NCBI GenBank assembly: GCA_016794245.1
Contig: JAEUKR010000039.1
Coordinates: 1-64,000 of the forward strand
Length of the DNA stretch: 64,000 nucleotides
Origin: Caedimonas sp.
GTDB taxonomy: Bacteria; Pseudomonadota; Alphaproteobacteria; Caedimonadales; Caedimonadaceae
Reading direction: 5' to 3'
Shown here: positions 56,080 through 64,000 of the stretch, in pieces
How positions within the stretch are numbered: the stretch's first letter is position 1
How the letters are laid out: each line of letters starts with the position of its first letter
Made by a program: the position numbers and the translations under genes
The notes under the pieces: generated by a model
Databases searched by the model: none
What the model saw: the letters and a program-made list of their open reading frames with translations, nothing else
What the model was told of the DNA's origin: nothing

Positions 56080-57056
56080 GGTTCTCCAGAAGTTGAACTC
56101 AAAGGAAGTCCTTTCAATTTCGCGGAGAGAGTCAAGCTCCCCAACCTGAAGGGACGTCTCACCTGATTGATGAGCAAACCTCCCAGAATCAGGAGCATTG
56201 CCATCGCTTGAATAAAAGTAAATCGCTCTCCATAGATCAGTGTCGATGTTATGGTTCCAAAAAATGGAATCAGCAGATTAAAAGGGACAATTCGTTCAGG
56301 TCCGTAGCGTTTTAAAAGAAAAACATAAAAAGAGGTGCCTGCAAGCGTTGCAAAGATAACTGAATAAAGCAGGGCAAACATAGAGCGCCAAGAGAAATGT
56401 TCAAGAGAATGAAGGATTTTAGATGGTCCTTCGATCATCAAGCTCATCAAAAACATGGGCATCATTGCGAAAAACGCGCACCATACGGTGATTGAGAGGG
56501 GTTTTGATGGATTGCCTTCTTCGCTCTTGAAGGCAAGCGTGGCATAGCTGACCGACAGGATCGCGGGAATGACCAGAAGATAAGCCAGACGAACTTCTTC
56601 TCCCGCCACACTGTGAGCGATCATTATCAAACCGGTCAGGGACAAAACAATCCCCAGAATTTCATGTTGTTGTGGCCGATAATGATAAAAAAGGGTCGAC
56701 AGGATGATCACAACGATTGTCTTTGTTTGAATCAGCAATGAAACCATGCCTGGCGGCGCTCCATACTTGATGCCAAGGGTAATGAAACTTAATTGAAGAA
56801 CCCACAAAAAAAGGGAAAACTTGACAACAACTTTCCATGAGCTGCGGCTGCGCGGGCGAGGCACAAAAAAGATGAGGGGGAAACTCACCAGAAAGAAACG
56901 CAGACTCTGTTGAAAGAAAAGCGGGAAACTCTCAAGGCTCATTTTGATCGCGACAAAGTTTACGCCCCAAAAACATGCAGTTCCTAAAGCCATAAGGATG
57001 TGAAGAGGTTTCATGAAAAATCTCGTATCGTGATGAAGAAGAGAAAAATGCGTCAT
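56061..57056 (-). CDS. EamA/DMT family exporter
   Basis: A 331-residue drug/metabolite transporter with two EamA repeats and about ten membrane segments. MALGTACFWGVNFVAIKMSL in the first repeat and PPGMVSLLIQTKTIVVIILS resemble the E. coli cysteine/O-acetylserine exporter EamA. AGGG before the ATG at 57056 supports that start; an ATG at 57014 is the alternative. Substrate unknown. It is divergent from phaB and overlaps rlmH, so the two share a transcript. Confidence 0.88.
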   Translation of the reverse strand: MTHFSLLHHDTRFFMKPLHILMALGTACFWGVNFVAIKMSLESFPLFFQQSLRFFLVSFPLIFFVPRPRSRSSWKVVVKFSLFLWVLQLSFITLGIKYGAPPGMVSLLIQTKTIVVIILSTLFYHYRPQQHEILGIVLSLTGLIMIAHSVAGEEVRLAYLLVIPAILSVSYATLAFKSEEGNPSKPLSITVWCAFFAMMPMFLMSLMIEGPSKILHSLEHFSWRSMFALLYSVIFATLAGTSFYVFLLKRYGPERIVPFNLLIPFFGTITSTLIYGERFTFIQAMAMLLILGGLLINQVRRPFRLGSLTLSAKLKGLPLSSTSGEPCDYRS

Positions 57057-57129
57057 GCATTCCCTCTGAATTTCAACTACTGCTTGATGGAACTAAAAAA
57101 ATAATCCCCAGTATCTTTTTCAAGTAATC

Positions 57130-57161
57130 TATAGAAAATTTCAAGAAATGTATAGAAAATT
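57130..57161. promoter_or_regulatory. Paired 11-bp direct repeat between eamA and phaB
   Basis: TATAGAAAATT occurs at 57130-57140 and again at 57151-57161, a 21-base period, or two helical turns. It sits in the spacer between divergent genes and could be an operator or part of both promoters. Confidence 0.3.
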
Positions 57162-57221
57162 CTCCTTACTCTATGTTAGATGCAAAAGGGAAAGTTAAAA
57201 AATAATAAACAGGAGAGGTCT

Positions 57222-57947
57222 ATGAAAGGTCGCATCGCCCTTGTAACGGGAGGAACGCGAGGTATTGGGGCAGCCATTGCCATTGAACTCAAAAAATCCG
57301 GCTACACTGTGGGTGTCACATATCAGGAAAATGAAGAAAGTGCGGAACGGTTCAGACGCACGCATCAGATAGAAATTTTCAGATGGGATGTTGGAGACTA
57401 TGAAGCGTGCCATCAAGGCATACAGTGGGTGCAGCAATGCCTGGGGGTCGTTGACATTCTTGTGAACAATGCGGGAATTACGCGGGATGTCATGTTTCAT
57501 AAAGCCATTCCTGAAGACTGGAATACCGTCATTCATACGAATCTTATCTCTTGCTTTAACATGTCTCGTGTCGTGATTGGAGGGATGCGGGAACAGAACT
57601 TTGGCCGCATTATCAATATCTCTTCAATTAACGCGCAACGGGGACAGGCTGGACAGACGAATTACTGTGCGGCCAAAGCAGGGATCCTTGGCTTTACAAA
57701 GGCTCTTGCACTTGAGACAACATCGAAGGGAGTGACGGTGAATGCGATATGCCCAGGATATATCAATACGGACATGGTGCAAACAGTCCCTCAGGAAACG
57801 ATGAGCAAAATTATTCAGCAGATTCCTCTTCGCCGTTTGGGGGAAGCGCGGGAAGTCGCGCGCGGCGTCCTCTTTCTGGCATCAGATGAAGCAGGTTTTG
57901 TGACAGGATCGACCCTGAGTCTGAATGGGGGACATTATATGATTTGA
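57222..57947 (+). CDS. phaB: Acetoacetyl-CoA reductase PhaB
   Basis: A 241-residue SDR enzyme reducing acetoacetyl-CoA to (R)-3-hydroxybutyryl-CoA for polyhydroxybutyrate. The NADPH motif TGGTRGIG is at 9-16, NNAG at 82-85, and the catalytic pair YxxxK at Tyr148/Lys152. It ends LNGGHYMI, as PhaB proteins do. The start at 57222 is backed by AGGAGAGG upstream; a 14-codon extension has no such signal. A generic FabG is the alternative. phaA and phaC are not adjacent. Confidence 0.88.
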   Translation: MKGRIALVTGGTRGIGAAIAIELKKSGYTVGVTYQENEESAERFRRTHQIEIFRWDVGDYEACHQGIQWVQQCLGVVDILVNNAGITRDVMFHKAIPEDWNTVIHTNLISCFNMSRVVIGGMREQNFGRIINISSINAQRGQAGQTNYCAAKAGILGFTKALALETTSKGVTVNAICPGYINTDMVQTVPQETMSKIIQQIPLRRLGEAREVARGVLFLASDEAGFVTGSTLSLNGGHYMI

Positions 57948-57949
57948 CA

Positions 57950-58082
57950 GCGTTTGCCTTTCAAGATCCGGGGGCGTTGGACGTCGGACTTCGTTCTGCT
58001 CATGTACTTTGATGTTTATGTATGCGGCGCGCGGGACTCGCTGTTCGTCCGTCACCCCAGATATCGAAATCCTTTAAGTATA
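57950..58082 (+). repeat. Family A palindromic repeat, copy A14
   Basis: Begins within 3 bases of the phaB stop with TTGCCTTTCAAGATCCGGGG and ends ATATCGAAATCCTTTAAGTA. The core is complete: GGCGTTGGACGTCGGACTTC, GTTCTGCTCATGTACTTTG, GGCGCGCGGGACTCGCTGTT, CGTCCGTCACCCCAG. It matches A15 closely. Confidence 0.92.
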
Positions 58083-58161
58083 GACCGCTTTAGGGATGGT
58101 ATGAAGGGGGAATTTGCTTTATATAGAAAGAGAACAGTTAATTTGGACTTCTGGAGGAGAC

Positions 58162-58617
58162 ATGGCAGGTTCAGTCAATAAAGTTATTCTTGTGGGAAAC
58201 CTGGGGCGTGATCCTGAAGTGCGCAGTACCCAGGATGGCAGTAAAATCGTTCAACTTTCCGTGGCAACTTCGGAAGCTTGGAAAGATAAAGCCACAGGGG
58301 AACGCAAGGATCGCACAGAATGGCACCGCGTCATCGTTTTTAACGAACGTCTTGCGGAAATATGCGAAAAATATCTTCGCAAAGGGTCGAAGATCTATCT
58401 GGAAGGTCAACTGCAAACACGAAAGTGGACAGATAATTCGGGACAGGACAGGTACACAACGGAAATCGTTTTGCAGAGATATCGCGGTGAAGTCACGATG
58501 CTCGACGGTCGTAACGATCCATCAACGGCCATGTCGGAAACTTCTTTTGAAACGCCTTATGCATCCGGAGAGACTCCTTCCCTCTCGCATGATTCAGATG
58601 ATGAAATTCCTTTCTGA
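58162..58617 (+). CDS. ssb: Single-stranded DNA-binding protein
   Basis: A 151-residue SSB. The OB fold runs from [20 protein letters not shown] to about residue 110, with the conserved [20 protein letters not shown] stretch. The acidic tail ends DSDDEIPF, the peptide that recruits replication and repair partners. The ATG at 58162 has GGAGGAG upstream. It is flanked by two family A repeats and followed by gyrA, a common alphaproteobacterial order. Confidence 0.97.
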   Translation: MAGSVNKVILVGNLGRDPEVRSTQDGSKIVQLSVATSEAWKDKATGERKDRTEWHRVIVFNERLAEICEKYLRKGSKIYLEGQLQTRKWTDNSGQDRYTTEIVLQRYRGEVTMLDGRNDPSTAMSETSFETPYASGETPSLSHDSDDEIPF

Positions 58618-58618
58618 A

Positions 58619-58745
58619 TATACCCTTTGCCTTTCAAGATCCGGGGTTGTTGGACATCGGGCTTTGTTCTGCTTACGTACTTTATGTACGCGGCGCGGGA
58701 CTCGCTGTTCGTCCGTCACCCCAGATGTCGAAATCCTTTGGGTAT
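58619..58745 (+). repeat. Family A palindromic repeat, copy A15
   Basis: Starts 1 base after the ssb stop: TATACCCTTTGCCTTTCAAG; ends TCGAAATCCTTTGGGTATA. The arms can pair over nearly 28 bases with a few mismatches. The core also has a small stem GTAC-TTTAT-GTAC. Best-preserved copy with A14. Confidence 0.93.
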
Positions 58746-58816
58746 ACGTTAAAAGTCTGTGTTGGAAAGCAGAAATCCAGGTTAAAAAACTAGAAAAAAT
58801 ATAAGCGGAGACCATC

Positions 58817-61549
58817 GTGACATCAAAGAACGAAAGTCAACTTTCTTCTGAAATAATGACTGTACCTCTTGAAGAGGAAATGAAACGCTCTTATCTGGAT
58901 TATGCCATGAGCGTTATTGTCGCGCGCGCGCTTCCCGATGTTCGTGATGGACTCAAGCCCGTTCATCGTCGCATTTTATACGCGATGAAAGAATCGGGAA
59001 ACGTCGCTGATCGTGCTTATCGGAAATCAGCGAACGCTGTTGGTTATGTCATGATGAAATATCATCCTCATGGCAACGATCCCATTTATGAAGCCATGGT
59101 GCGGATGGCGCAGGATTTTTCCATGCGGCTTCCTCTGATTGATGGGCAGGGAAATTTTGGCTCTATGGACGGGGATCCGGCGGCGGCTTATCGTTATACG
59201 GAGGCGCGCTTGTCCAAAGCGGCTCACTCCCTGCTGGAAGACATTGATCGGAACACCGTTGATTTCCGTCCGAACTTTGATGGAACGACCGAAGAGCCTG
59301 TTGTGCTGCCCGCGCGTTATCCCAACCTGTTGGTCAATGGGGCGGGCGGTATCGCCGTGGGTATGGCGACCAACATTCCTCCGCACAACCTGGGAGAAGT
59401 GATTGACGCTTGCTGTGCCTTCATCGATAACCCTGACATCACCGTGGAAGAAATTTTGGGGCATATCCAGGGGCCCGATTTTCCCACAGGCGGCCTTATC
59501 CTGGGTCGTGCGGGCATCCTGGAGTCAGCCAGAACGGGGCGGGGTTCGATTATCATGCGGGGACGTACGCATGTCGAAGAAATCCGCAAGGAACGTGAAG
59601 CGATCGTTATTACTGAAGTTCCCTATCAAGTCAACAAGGCGCGTATGATTGAACGCATGGCGGAAGTGGTCAAGCTTAAACTGATCGAAGGGATTGCCGA
59701 CCTGCGGGATGAATCCGATCGGGAGGGAGTGCGTGTCGTGGTCGAGCTGAAGCGTGAAGCCGTGGCGGATGTCGTGCTGAATCAATTGTACCGCTTTACA
59801 CCCTTGCAGACTTCGTTCGGGGTTAACGCACTTGCTCTTGATAAAGGGCAACCCAAACTCATGACAATCAGGGACATCCTGAAAGCCTTCATCGCGTTTC
59901 GTGAGGAAGTTGTGACGCGGCGCATCAAATACGAGCTGCGTAAAGCGCGTGAGCGTGCTCATATCCTGATCGGTCTTGCCCTTGCTGTGGCTCATATCGA
60001 TGAGATGATCACCCTGATTAAAAATGCGCCTGATCCTCAAACGGCGCGAGAGCAAATGATGGCGCGGGAGTGGCTCACTCTTTCCATCGCGCCCCTTATG
60101 GCGTTGGTGAGCGAGCCAAACTTTGCAGGAGATGATACAACATATCGTCTTTCTGATACCCAGGCGCGGGCAATCCTTGATTTGAGACTCCATCGCCTGA
60201 CGGGGCTTGAGCGCGAAAAGATTGCGGAAGAACTTCAACAGTTGATTGCGCAAATCAAAGAATATCTCTCCATTCTGGCTTCTCGTGAAAAACTCTATGA
60301 TATCATTCGGGCTGAATTGGTCGAGATGAAAGAGCAATTCGCAACGCCGCGCCGAACCGCCATTGAAGAGGGGCAAGACACGGTGGAGATAGAGGATCTT
60401 ATTCAAGTTGAAGAAATGGTCATCACCGTCAGTCAGAATGGCTATATCAAACGGGTGCCGCTAGCGGCTTATCGTGCCCAGAAACGTGGCGGCAGAGGGC
60501 GTTCAGGCATGTCCACACGGGAAGAGGATTTTGTTAAGGAAGTCTTCGTGGCGGATACCCATACTCCTGTCCTTTTCTTTTCCACCAAAGGCATCGCTTA
60601 TTTCATGAAGGTTTATCGCCTCCCCGTGGGAACGCCACAAGCCTTGGGTAAGGCTATGATCAACCTTTTGCCTCTGGAGAAGGGAGAAACCATCTCAACA
60701 ATACTTCCCTTGCCAAAAGATCAATCCGAAGTCGATAAAATGGCAATCGTTTTTGCAACCTCTCATGGAACGGTAAGACGTAACAATCTTTCCGACTTTT
60801 TGAACGTACGGGCAAATGGCAAGATTGCCATGAGATTAAATGAAGATGAGAAACTGATAGGGGTGGTCAGTTGCAGTGACACGCAGGATATTCTGTTATC
60901 TTCGCGAGAGGGAAAATGCGTTCGTTTCCCGGTTCAAGATTTGCGTGTCTTTACCAGTCGATTGTCAACAGGGGTGCGCGGCATCAAGCTGGCACCTCAA
61001 GATGAGATCATCTCGATCACTGTCCTGAATCATAGTGAAGCAACGCCGGAAGAGCGAGCGGCTTACATCAGGCTTTCCCGTCAAAAGCGTGGAATGGAGG
61101 AAGAAAACGATGATAATGAAGAAATAAAGGAATTTTCAGGGCTGACGTTTTCTTCAGAGCGGTTTGAAACATTGGAAGCGCAGGAACAGTTTATTTTGAC
61201 GGTGACAGACCGTGGTTTTGGCAAACGCACGTCTGCTTATGAATATCGCATTACGAATCGTGGCGTACAGGGCGTTGCCAGTATAAAATTGACGCCGAGA
61301 ACGGGAAAGATCGTCAACAGCTTTATCGTCAATGATTCAGATCACATCGTTCTTGTGACAGATGCGGGTCAATTGATCCGTTGTCCTGTGAAAGATATCC
61401 GCATGGCTGGACGCCAGACACAGGGCGTCACCATTTTTCGCGTGACGGAAGGAGAAAAAGTTGTCTCGATTGCCCGTATTGCTGAGGCGCAGGAGCAGGA
61501 ACAAGAAGGGGAAGAAGTGACAAGTGACGAAAGTATGTCAGGAACATGA
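58817..61549 (+). CDS. gyrA: DNA gyrase subunit A
   Basis: A 910-residue type II topoisomerase subunit that introduces negative supercoils. The catalytic tyrosine lies in [12 protein letters not shown]. The GyrA box is [11 protein letters not shown], which separates it from ParC. Six beta-pinwheel blades form the C-terminal domain. It starts at GTG with GGAG upstream. In the quinolone-resistance region the sequence is [20 protein letters not shown], so the positions of E. coli Ser83 and Asp87 are Asp and Glu. It overlaps coaD by 4 bases. Confidence 0.97.
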   Translation: MTSKNESQLSSEIMTVPLEEEMKRSYLDYAMSVIVARALPDVRDGLKPVHRRILYAMKESGNVADRAYRKSANAVGYVMMKYHPHGNDPIYEAMVRMAQDFSMRLPLIDGQGNFGSMDGDPAAAYRYTEARLSKAAHSLLEDIDRNTVDFRPNFDGTTEEPVVLPARYPNLLVNGAGGIAVGMATNIPPHNLGEVIDACCAFIDNPDITVEEILGHIQGPDFPTGGLILGRAGILESARTGRGSIIMRGRTHVEEIRKEREAIVITEVPYQVNKARMIERMAEVVKLKLIEGIADLRDESDREGVRVVVELKREAVADVVLNQLYRFTPLQTSFGVNALALDKGQPKLMTIRDILKAFIAFREEVVTRRIKYELRKARERAHILIGLALAVAHIDEMITLIKNAPDPQTAREQMMAREWLTLSIAPLMALVSEPNFAGDDTTYRLSDTQARAILDLRLHRLTGLEREKIAEELQQLIAQIKEYLSILASREKLYDIIRAELVEMKEQFATPRRTAIEEGQDTVEIEDLIQVEEMVITVSQNGYIKRVPLAAYRAQKRGGRGRSGMSTREEDFVKEVFVADTHTPVLFFSTKGIAYFMKVYRLPVGTPQALGKAMINLLPLEKGETISTILPLPKDQSEVDKMAIVFATSHGTVRRNNLSDFLNVRANGKIAMRLNEDEKLIGVVSCSDTQDILLSSREGKCVRFPVQDLRVFTSRLSTGVRGIKLAPQDEIISITVLNHSEATPEERAAYIRLSRQKRGMEEENDDNEEIKEFSGLTFSSERFETLEAQEQFILTVTDRGFGKRTSAYEYRITNRGVQGVASIKLTPRTGKIVNSFIVNDSDHIVLVTDAGQLIRCPVKDIRMAGRQTQGVTIFRVTEGEKVVSIARIAEAQEQEQEGEEVTSDESMSGT

Positions 61550-62076
61550 GTTCTTTAAAAATTGCCCTTTATCCGGGTACCTTTGACCCTATTACAAAAG
61601 GTCATCTCGATATTATTTCACGCGCTTCCCGTCTTGTAGATCGGTTGATCGTCGCCGTTGCGGCAAATGCAGGGAAAGGCCCTATCTTTACATTGCAAGA
61701 GCGTCTCGCCATGGCCGTTTATGAAGTGGAACAACTGGTGCGTCAGTTCCCTGAAAAAGAGCGTGGTGAGATTAGCATAAAGGCTTTTGATAATCTTCTT
61801 GTAGATTTTGCGCGTGCACAGCAAGCTTCGATGATTGTGCGGGGACTGAGAGCCGTTTCGGACTTTGATTATGAATTTCAGATGGCTGGATTGAATAAGG
61901 CCATGAATCCCCGGATTGAAACGGTTTTTTTGGTGGCTTCAGATGGAAGTCAATTTATTTCTTCTAATTTCATCAAGGAAATTGCTACCCTTGGGGGCGA
62001 TGTTCAGCCGTTCGTTTCTTTTTATGTTGCCGAGAAGTTATTCCAGAGAATAAACAAAGCCAGATCTCAACCTTAA
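61546..62076 (+). CDS. coaD: Phosphopantetheine adenylyltransferase
   Basis: A 176-residue enzyme that makes dephospho-CoA from 4'-phosphopantetheine and ATP. The nucleotidyltransferase motif [16 protein letters not shown] has TKGH at 15-18; [20 protein letters not shown] and [19 protein letters not shown] are diagnostic. Its start overlaps the gyrA stop, so it is coupled to gyrA. Confidence 0.97.
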   Translation: MSSLKIALYPGTFDPITKGHLDIISRASRLVDRLIVAVAANAGKGPIFTLQERLAMAVYEVEQLVRQFPEKERGEISIKAFDNLLVDFARAQQASMIVRGLRAVSDFDYEFQMAGLNKAMNPRIETVFLVASDGSQFISSNFIKEIATLGGDVQPFVSFYVAEKLFQRINKARSQP

Positions 62077-62255
62077 AAAGACCGAATGCCTGGTGTCATC
62101 TTCATGTACAAAGCGGGGATCCAGAGAGATCAATCAATGCTAATGACGGTTTGAAAAAACATTAAGGTGATATGATTTCCAGTATTCTTTGCGTGACTTT
62201 TTTGTGCAGAAAGCCCTTTCCGCATGTATATGTTTTTGATAGAGAACCTTAAATA

Positions 62256-62336
62256 TATACCCTTCGTCTTTCAAAATCTGGGGAGCGTTAAGCATCAACA
62301 TTTTCATTTACCGCACCGCTTTCTGAAATCATTTGG
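62256..62336 (+). repeat. Family A repeat, internally deleted copy A16
   Basis: A perfect left arm (TATACCCTTCGTCTTTCAAA then ATCTGGGG) is followed by a short centre and a weak right arm (TTCTGAAATCATTTGGGCGC). About 50 bases of the usual core are missing. Confidence 0.75.
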
Positions 62337-62365
62337 GCGCGATGACATAAATGTCAAATAAATGT

Positions 62366-63295
62366 TTAAGAATGAGAATCCGATTTATACCATTCTGCTG
62401 TTTTTTTTAACCCCTCTTCCATGGAGTAAGGAGGGACCCAATTAAATTCTTCTCTCATGTCTGAATTATTAATTTCTAAATTTTCTGTTAAACTTTTAAA
62501 TGCATTTTTTTTATGAAACAAAATAGCACACCATTTTAAGAGATAGAGAGGGGCAGGGTATAGAAAAACCTTTTTCCCCATTTGTTTTGATAGCATTCTG
62601 ATAAGAGAGGGCGTGGATGGGTATTCACGATCTGCAATTCTGAAAATTTCTTTTTTTATGACATCTTTTTGAATGATTGTAAGGATCGCATTAACAAGGT
62701 TTCCTATGTACAAGAGACTTCTTCTATTTTTGATTAAACTTAAGGGCAAGGGTAAAGATTTATTTATCAAGTTTAGTAAAGCCAAAAAGTTTGCCTTTAC
62801 ATAAGGGCCATAAATGATTGGCGTTCTTAAAATAATAAATTTCGTTTTTTCTTTTTTATTTAAAGACATTAATATTTGTTCTGCTCTCAACTTGGAGAAT
62901 CCGTAATAATCAGGCGCATCAACCGTTTCTGCCGTATCCTTTAATGTTGGGCGTTCGGCAAGTATACTGCTCATAAAAATAAATTTTCTTACCCCGACTT
63001 TGAGAGATTCCTCGGCTAACCAGCTTGTTAATTTTGTGTTTACAAGAAGATAATGTTCCAAGGGATATTTTTCGACATGCACGCAAGCGGCCAGATGAAT
63101 AACGCAGGCTGCTTCTTTCACAAGATCAAGAAAGTTTTTTTTTGATTCTTTATCAAAAAGTTCAAAATTATCTTTTTGTATAGAAAGAGAAAGTTTTTTT
63201 ACTTTATATCCTTCCCTTTCCAGAGTTTCACAAAGATGACGCCCCACAAAACCAGTGGCGCCTGTAACAAGAATCATCCTATCATCTTTAACCAT
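62366..63295 (-). CDS. NAD-dependent sugar epimerase/dehydratase
   Basis: A 309-residue extended short-chain dehydrogenase of the UDP-glucose 4-epimerase group. The NAD motif GATGFVG is at 12-18 and the catalytic YxxxK is Tyr131/Lys135 (DYYGFSKLRAE). The RTPIIYGPYVKANFLALLNL and FIFMSSILAE stretches are typical. It is visibly richer in A and T than its neighbours and stands alone between coaD and groEL, consistent with a transferred surface-polysaccharide gene. The exact sugar nucleotide is unknown. Confidence 0.85.
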   Translation of the reverse strand: MVKDDRMILVTGATGFVGRHLCETLEREGYKVKKLSLSIQKDNFELFDKESKKNFLDLVKEAACVIHLAACVHVEKYPLEHYLLVNTKLTSWLAEESLKVGVRKFIFMSSILAERPTLKDTAETVDAPDYYGFSKLRAEQILMSLNKKEKTKFIILRTPIIYGPYVKANFLALLNLINKSLPLPLSLIKNRRSLLYIGNLVNAILTIIQKDVIKKEIFRIADREYPSTPSLIRMLSKQMGKKVFLYPAPLYLLKWCAILFHKKNAFKSLTENLEINNSDMREEFNWVPPYSMEEGLKKTAEWYKSDSHS

Positions 63296-63467
63296 TTTTT
63301 CGTCTCGATCTTGTAACGTATTTACCTTTACCCGGAATGTTGAAGATATCTGAATGTCTCAAATAAAAAATATTTTTGTGATTATTATGAGGATATATCC
63401 GAGAAGTCAACAACCAAGCTTATTGTTTAGATTTATAGCACGATAGCTTGAACATGGCGGATATTTT

Positions 63468-63566
63468 TATCCCCGTCCCATCTTTGGTCATACAAGAAGT
63501 CTTACGTATGCTGCGCGGGACTCACCAACTGTCCGCCTACCCGATTTGAAAATCCTTGGGGAATAG
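63468..63566 (+). repeat. Family A repeat, diverged copy A17
   Basis: The core GTCTTACGTATGCTGCGCGG then GACTCACCAACTGTCCGCCT is clear, with the right arm CGATTTGAAAATCCTTGGGG. The left arm is poor. The rest of the 345-base spacer holds only the groEL terminator. Confidence 0.7.
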
Positions 63567-63581
63567 GCTCCACTCGTGAGA

Positions 63582-63613
63582 AATAAAAAAGGCTGTATAT
63601 AATACAGCCTTTT
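63582..63613 (-). terminator. Rho-independent terminator of groEL
   Basis: Read on the minus strand, AAGGCTGTAT (602-611 of the last kilobase) pairs with ATACAGCCTT around a 3-base loop, followed by TTTTTTATTT. It lies 28 bases after the groEL stop. Confidence 0.9.
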
Positions 63614-63640
63614 CCATTTTTGAAGAAAGGATAGACTTAA

Positions 63641-64000
63641 TTAGAAGCCCATGCCTCCCATACCACCCATGCCCATGTCACCGCCTGCGGGCATTGCGTT
63701 CTCTTTCTTTTCAGGAAGGTCAGCAACCATCGCTTCTGTGGTGATCAAAAGGCCGGCAACGGAAGCTGCATCTTGCAAAGCAGTCCGTACCACCTTGGTC
63801 GGATCGATAATGCCTGTTTTAAACATATCGACGTACTGGCCATTTTGAGCGTCATAACCGCGATTCATGTCATTTGCTTCCAGCAATTTTCCTGCTACGA
63901 CGGATCCATCATCTCCAGCGTTGTTGGCGATCTGACGAACAGGAGCCTGCAAAGCGCGACGGATAATCTCAATTCCGATTCGTTGCTCGTCATTTTCATA
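63641..64000 (-). CDS. groL: Chaperonin GroEL, 3' part (partial)
   Basis: The C-terminal 119 residues of the 60-kDa chaperonin; the gene continues past the window edge. [40 protein letters not shown] and the flexible tail [14 protein letters not shown] identify it. The frame is intact up to the edge. The downstream hairpin terminator shows it is the last gene of its transcript. Confidence 0.97.
   Translation of the reverse strand, partial: YENDEQRIGIEIIRRALQAPVRQIANNAGDDGSVVAGKLLEANDMNRGYDAQNGQYVDMFKTGIIDPTKVVRTALQDAASVAGLLITTEAMVADLPEKKENAMPAGGDMGMGGMGGMGF

Noticed and set aside
59525-60406. Long minus-strand frame of 293 codons inside gyrA
   Set aside because: gyrA is unmistakable on the plus strand; the antisense frame has no recognisable domain.
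5732-63566. CRISPR array from the repeated units
   Set aside because: The repeats are ~130 bp, scattered over the whole window and not regularly spaced; there are no short identical repeats with spacers and no cas genes.

Overview
This window is chromosomal DNA of an alphaproteobacterium. The evidence is the gene content and order: ybgF(cpoB)-tilS-ftsH, a TIGR02300 (FYDLN) gene beside tRNA-Glu, ssb-gyrA-coaD, three-subunit proton-translocating transhydrogenase (pntA1-pntA2-pntB), the ~1600-residue NAD-glutamate dehydrogenase, an FzlA-type GST-fold protein, an ELM1-family protein and a single LolC-type permease with LolD. Base composition by eye is moderate to low GC. Gene fossils (proC, flgH), broken clusters and many dispersed palindromic repeats suggest a reduced, possibly host-associated lineage such as Holosporales; that placement is inference.

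Layout: 1-5.7 kb holds the edge of an unidentified gene, marC, a phasin, a TetR-like regulator coupled through a probable proC fossil to a YbjN-domain gene, a flgH fossil, uppP, fzlA and a cation diffusion facilitator. 5.7-6.5 kb is gene-free, with a run of hairpins that may be an RNA. 6.5-18.6 kb carries ftsH, tilS, ybgF, an FtsB-like gene, dnaN, a CPA2 antiporter, a cluster of DnaA boxes, rpsA, cmk and the FYDLN gene. 18.7-28.5 kb holds tRNA-Glu and a tad/cpa pilus operon (cpaA-B-C-D-E-F-tadB-tadC) with a divergent tadD-like TPR lipoprotein. 28.5-36.7 kb has HPr and a mannose-type EIIA, an orphan secreted protein, lepA, pheT, pheS, rplT and rpmI, the last with a good promoter and a possible attenuator. 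36.7-44.2 kb holds greA, ELM1, serC, proS, lolC, lolD and a CCA-adding enzyme. 44.4-55.6 kb is central metabolism: pntB-A2-A1, tRNA-His, acnA and NAD-GDH. 55.6-64 kb has rlmH, an EamA transporter, phaB, ssb, gyrA, coaD, an AT-rich sugar epimerase and the 3' part of groEL.

The most striking feature is a family of about 130-bp imperfect palindromes (called family A here), with at least a dozen recognisable copies, plus a second palindromic family (B) with at least seven. They lie between genes, often directly against stop codons. One sits inside the tad operon. One is read in frame into the 5' end of the tadD-like lipoprotein gene, which recalls the Rickettsia palindromic elements. In several copies matching variants occur in both arms, which suggests the hairpin is maintained.

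How the genes work together: a phasin and PhaB point to polyhydroxybutyrate storage. Aconitase, NAD-GDH and transhydrogenase indicate amino-acid-fed TCA metabolism with NADPH made from proton-motive force. LolCD, UppP, FtsB, FzlA and YbgF serve envelope growth and division. The tad genes suggest adhesion or secretion, although no Flp pilin gene is visible.
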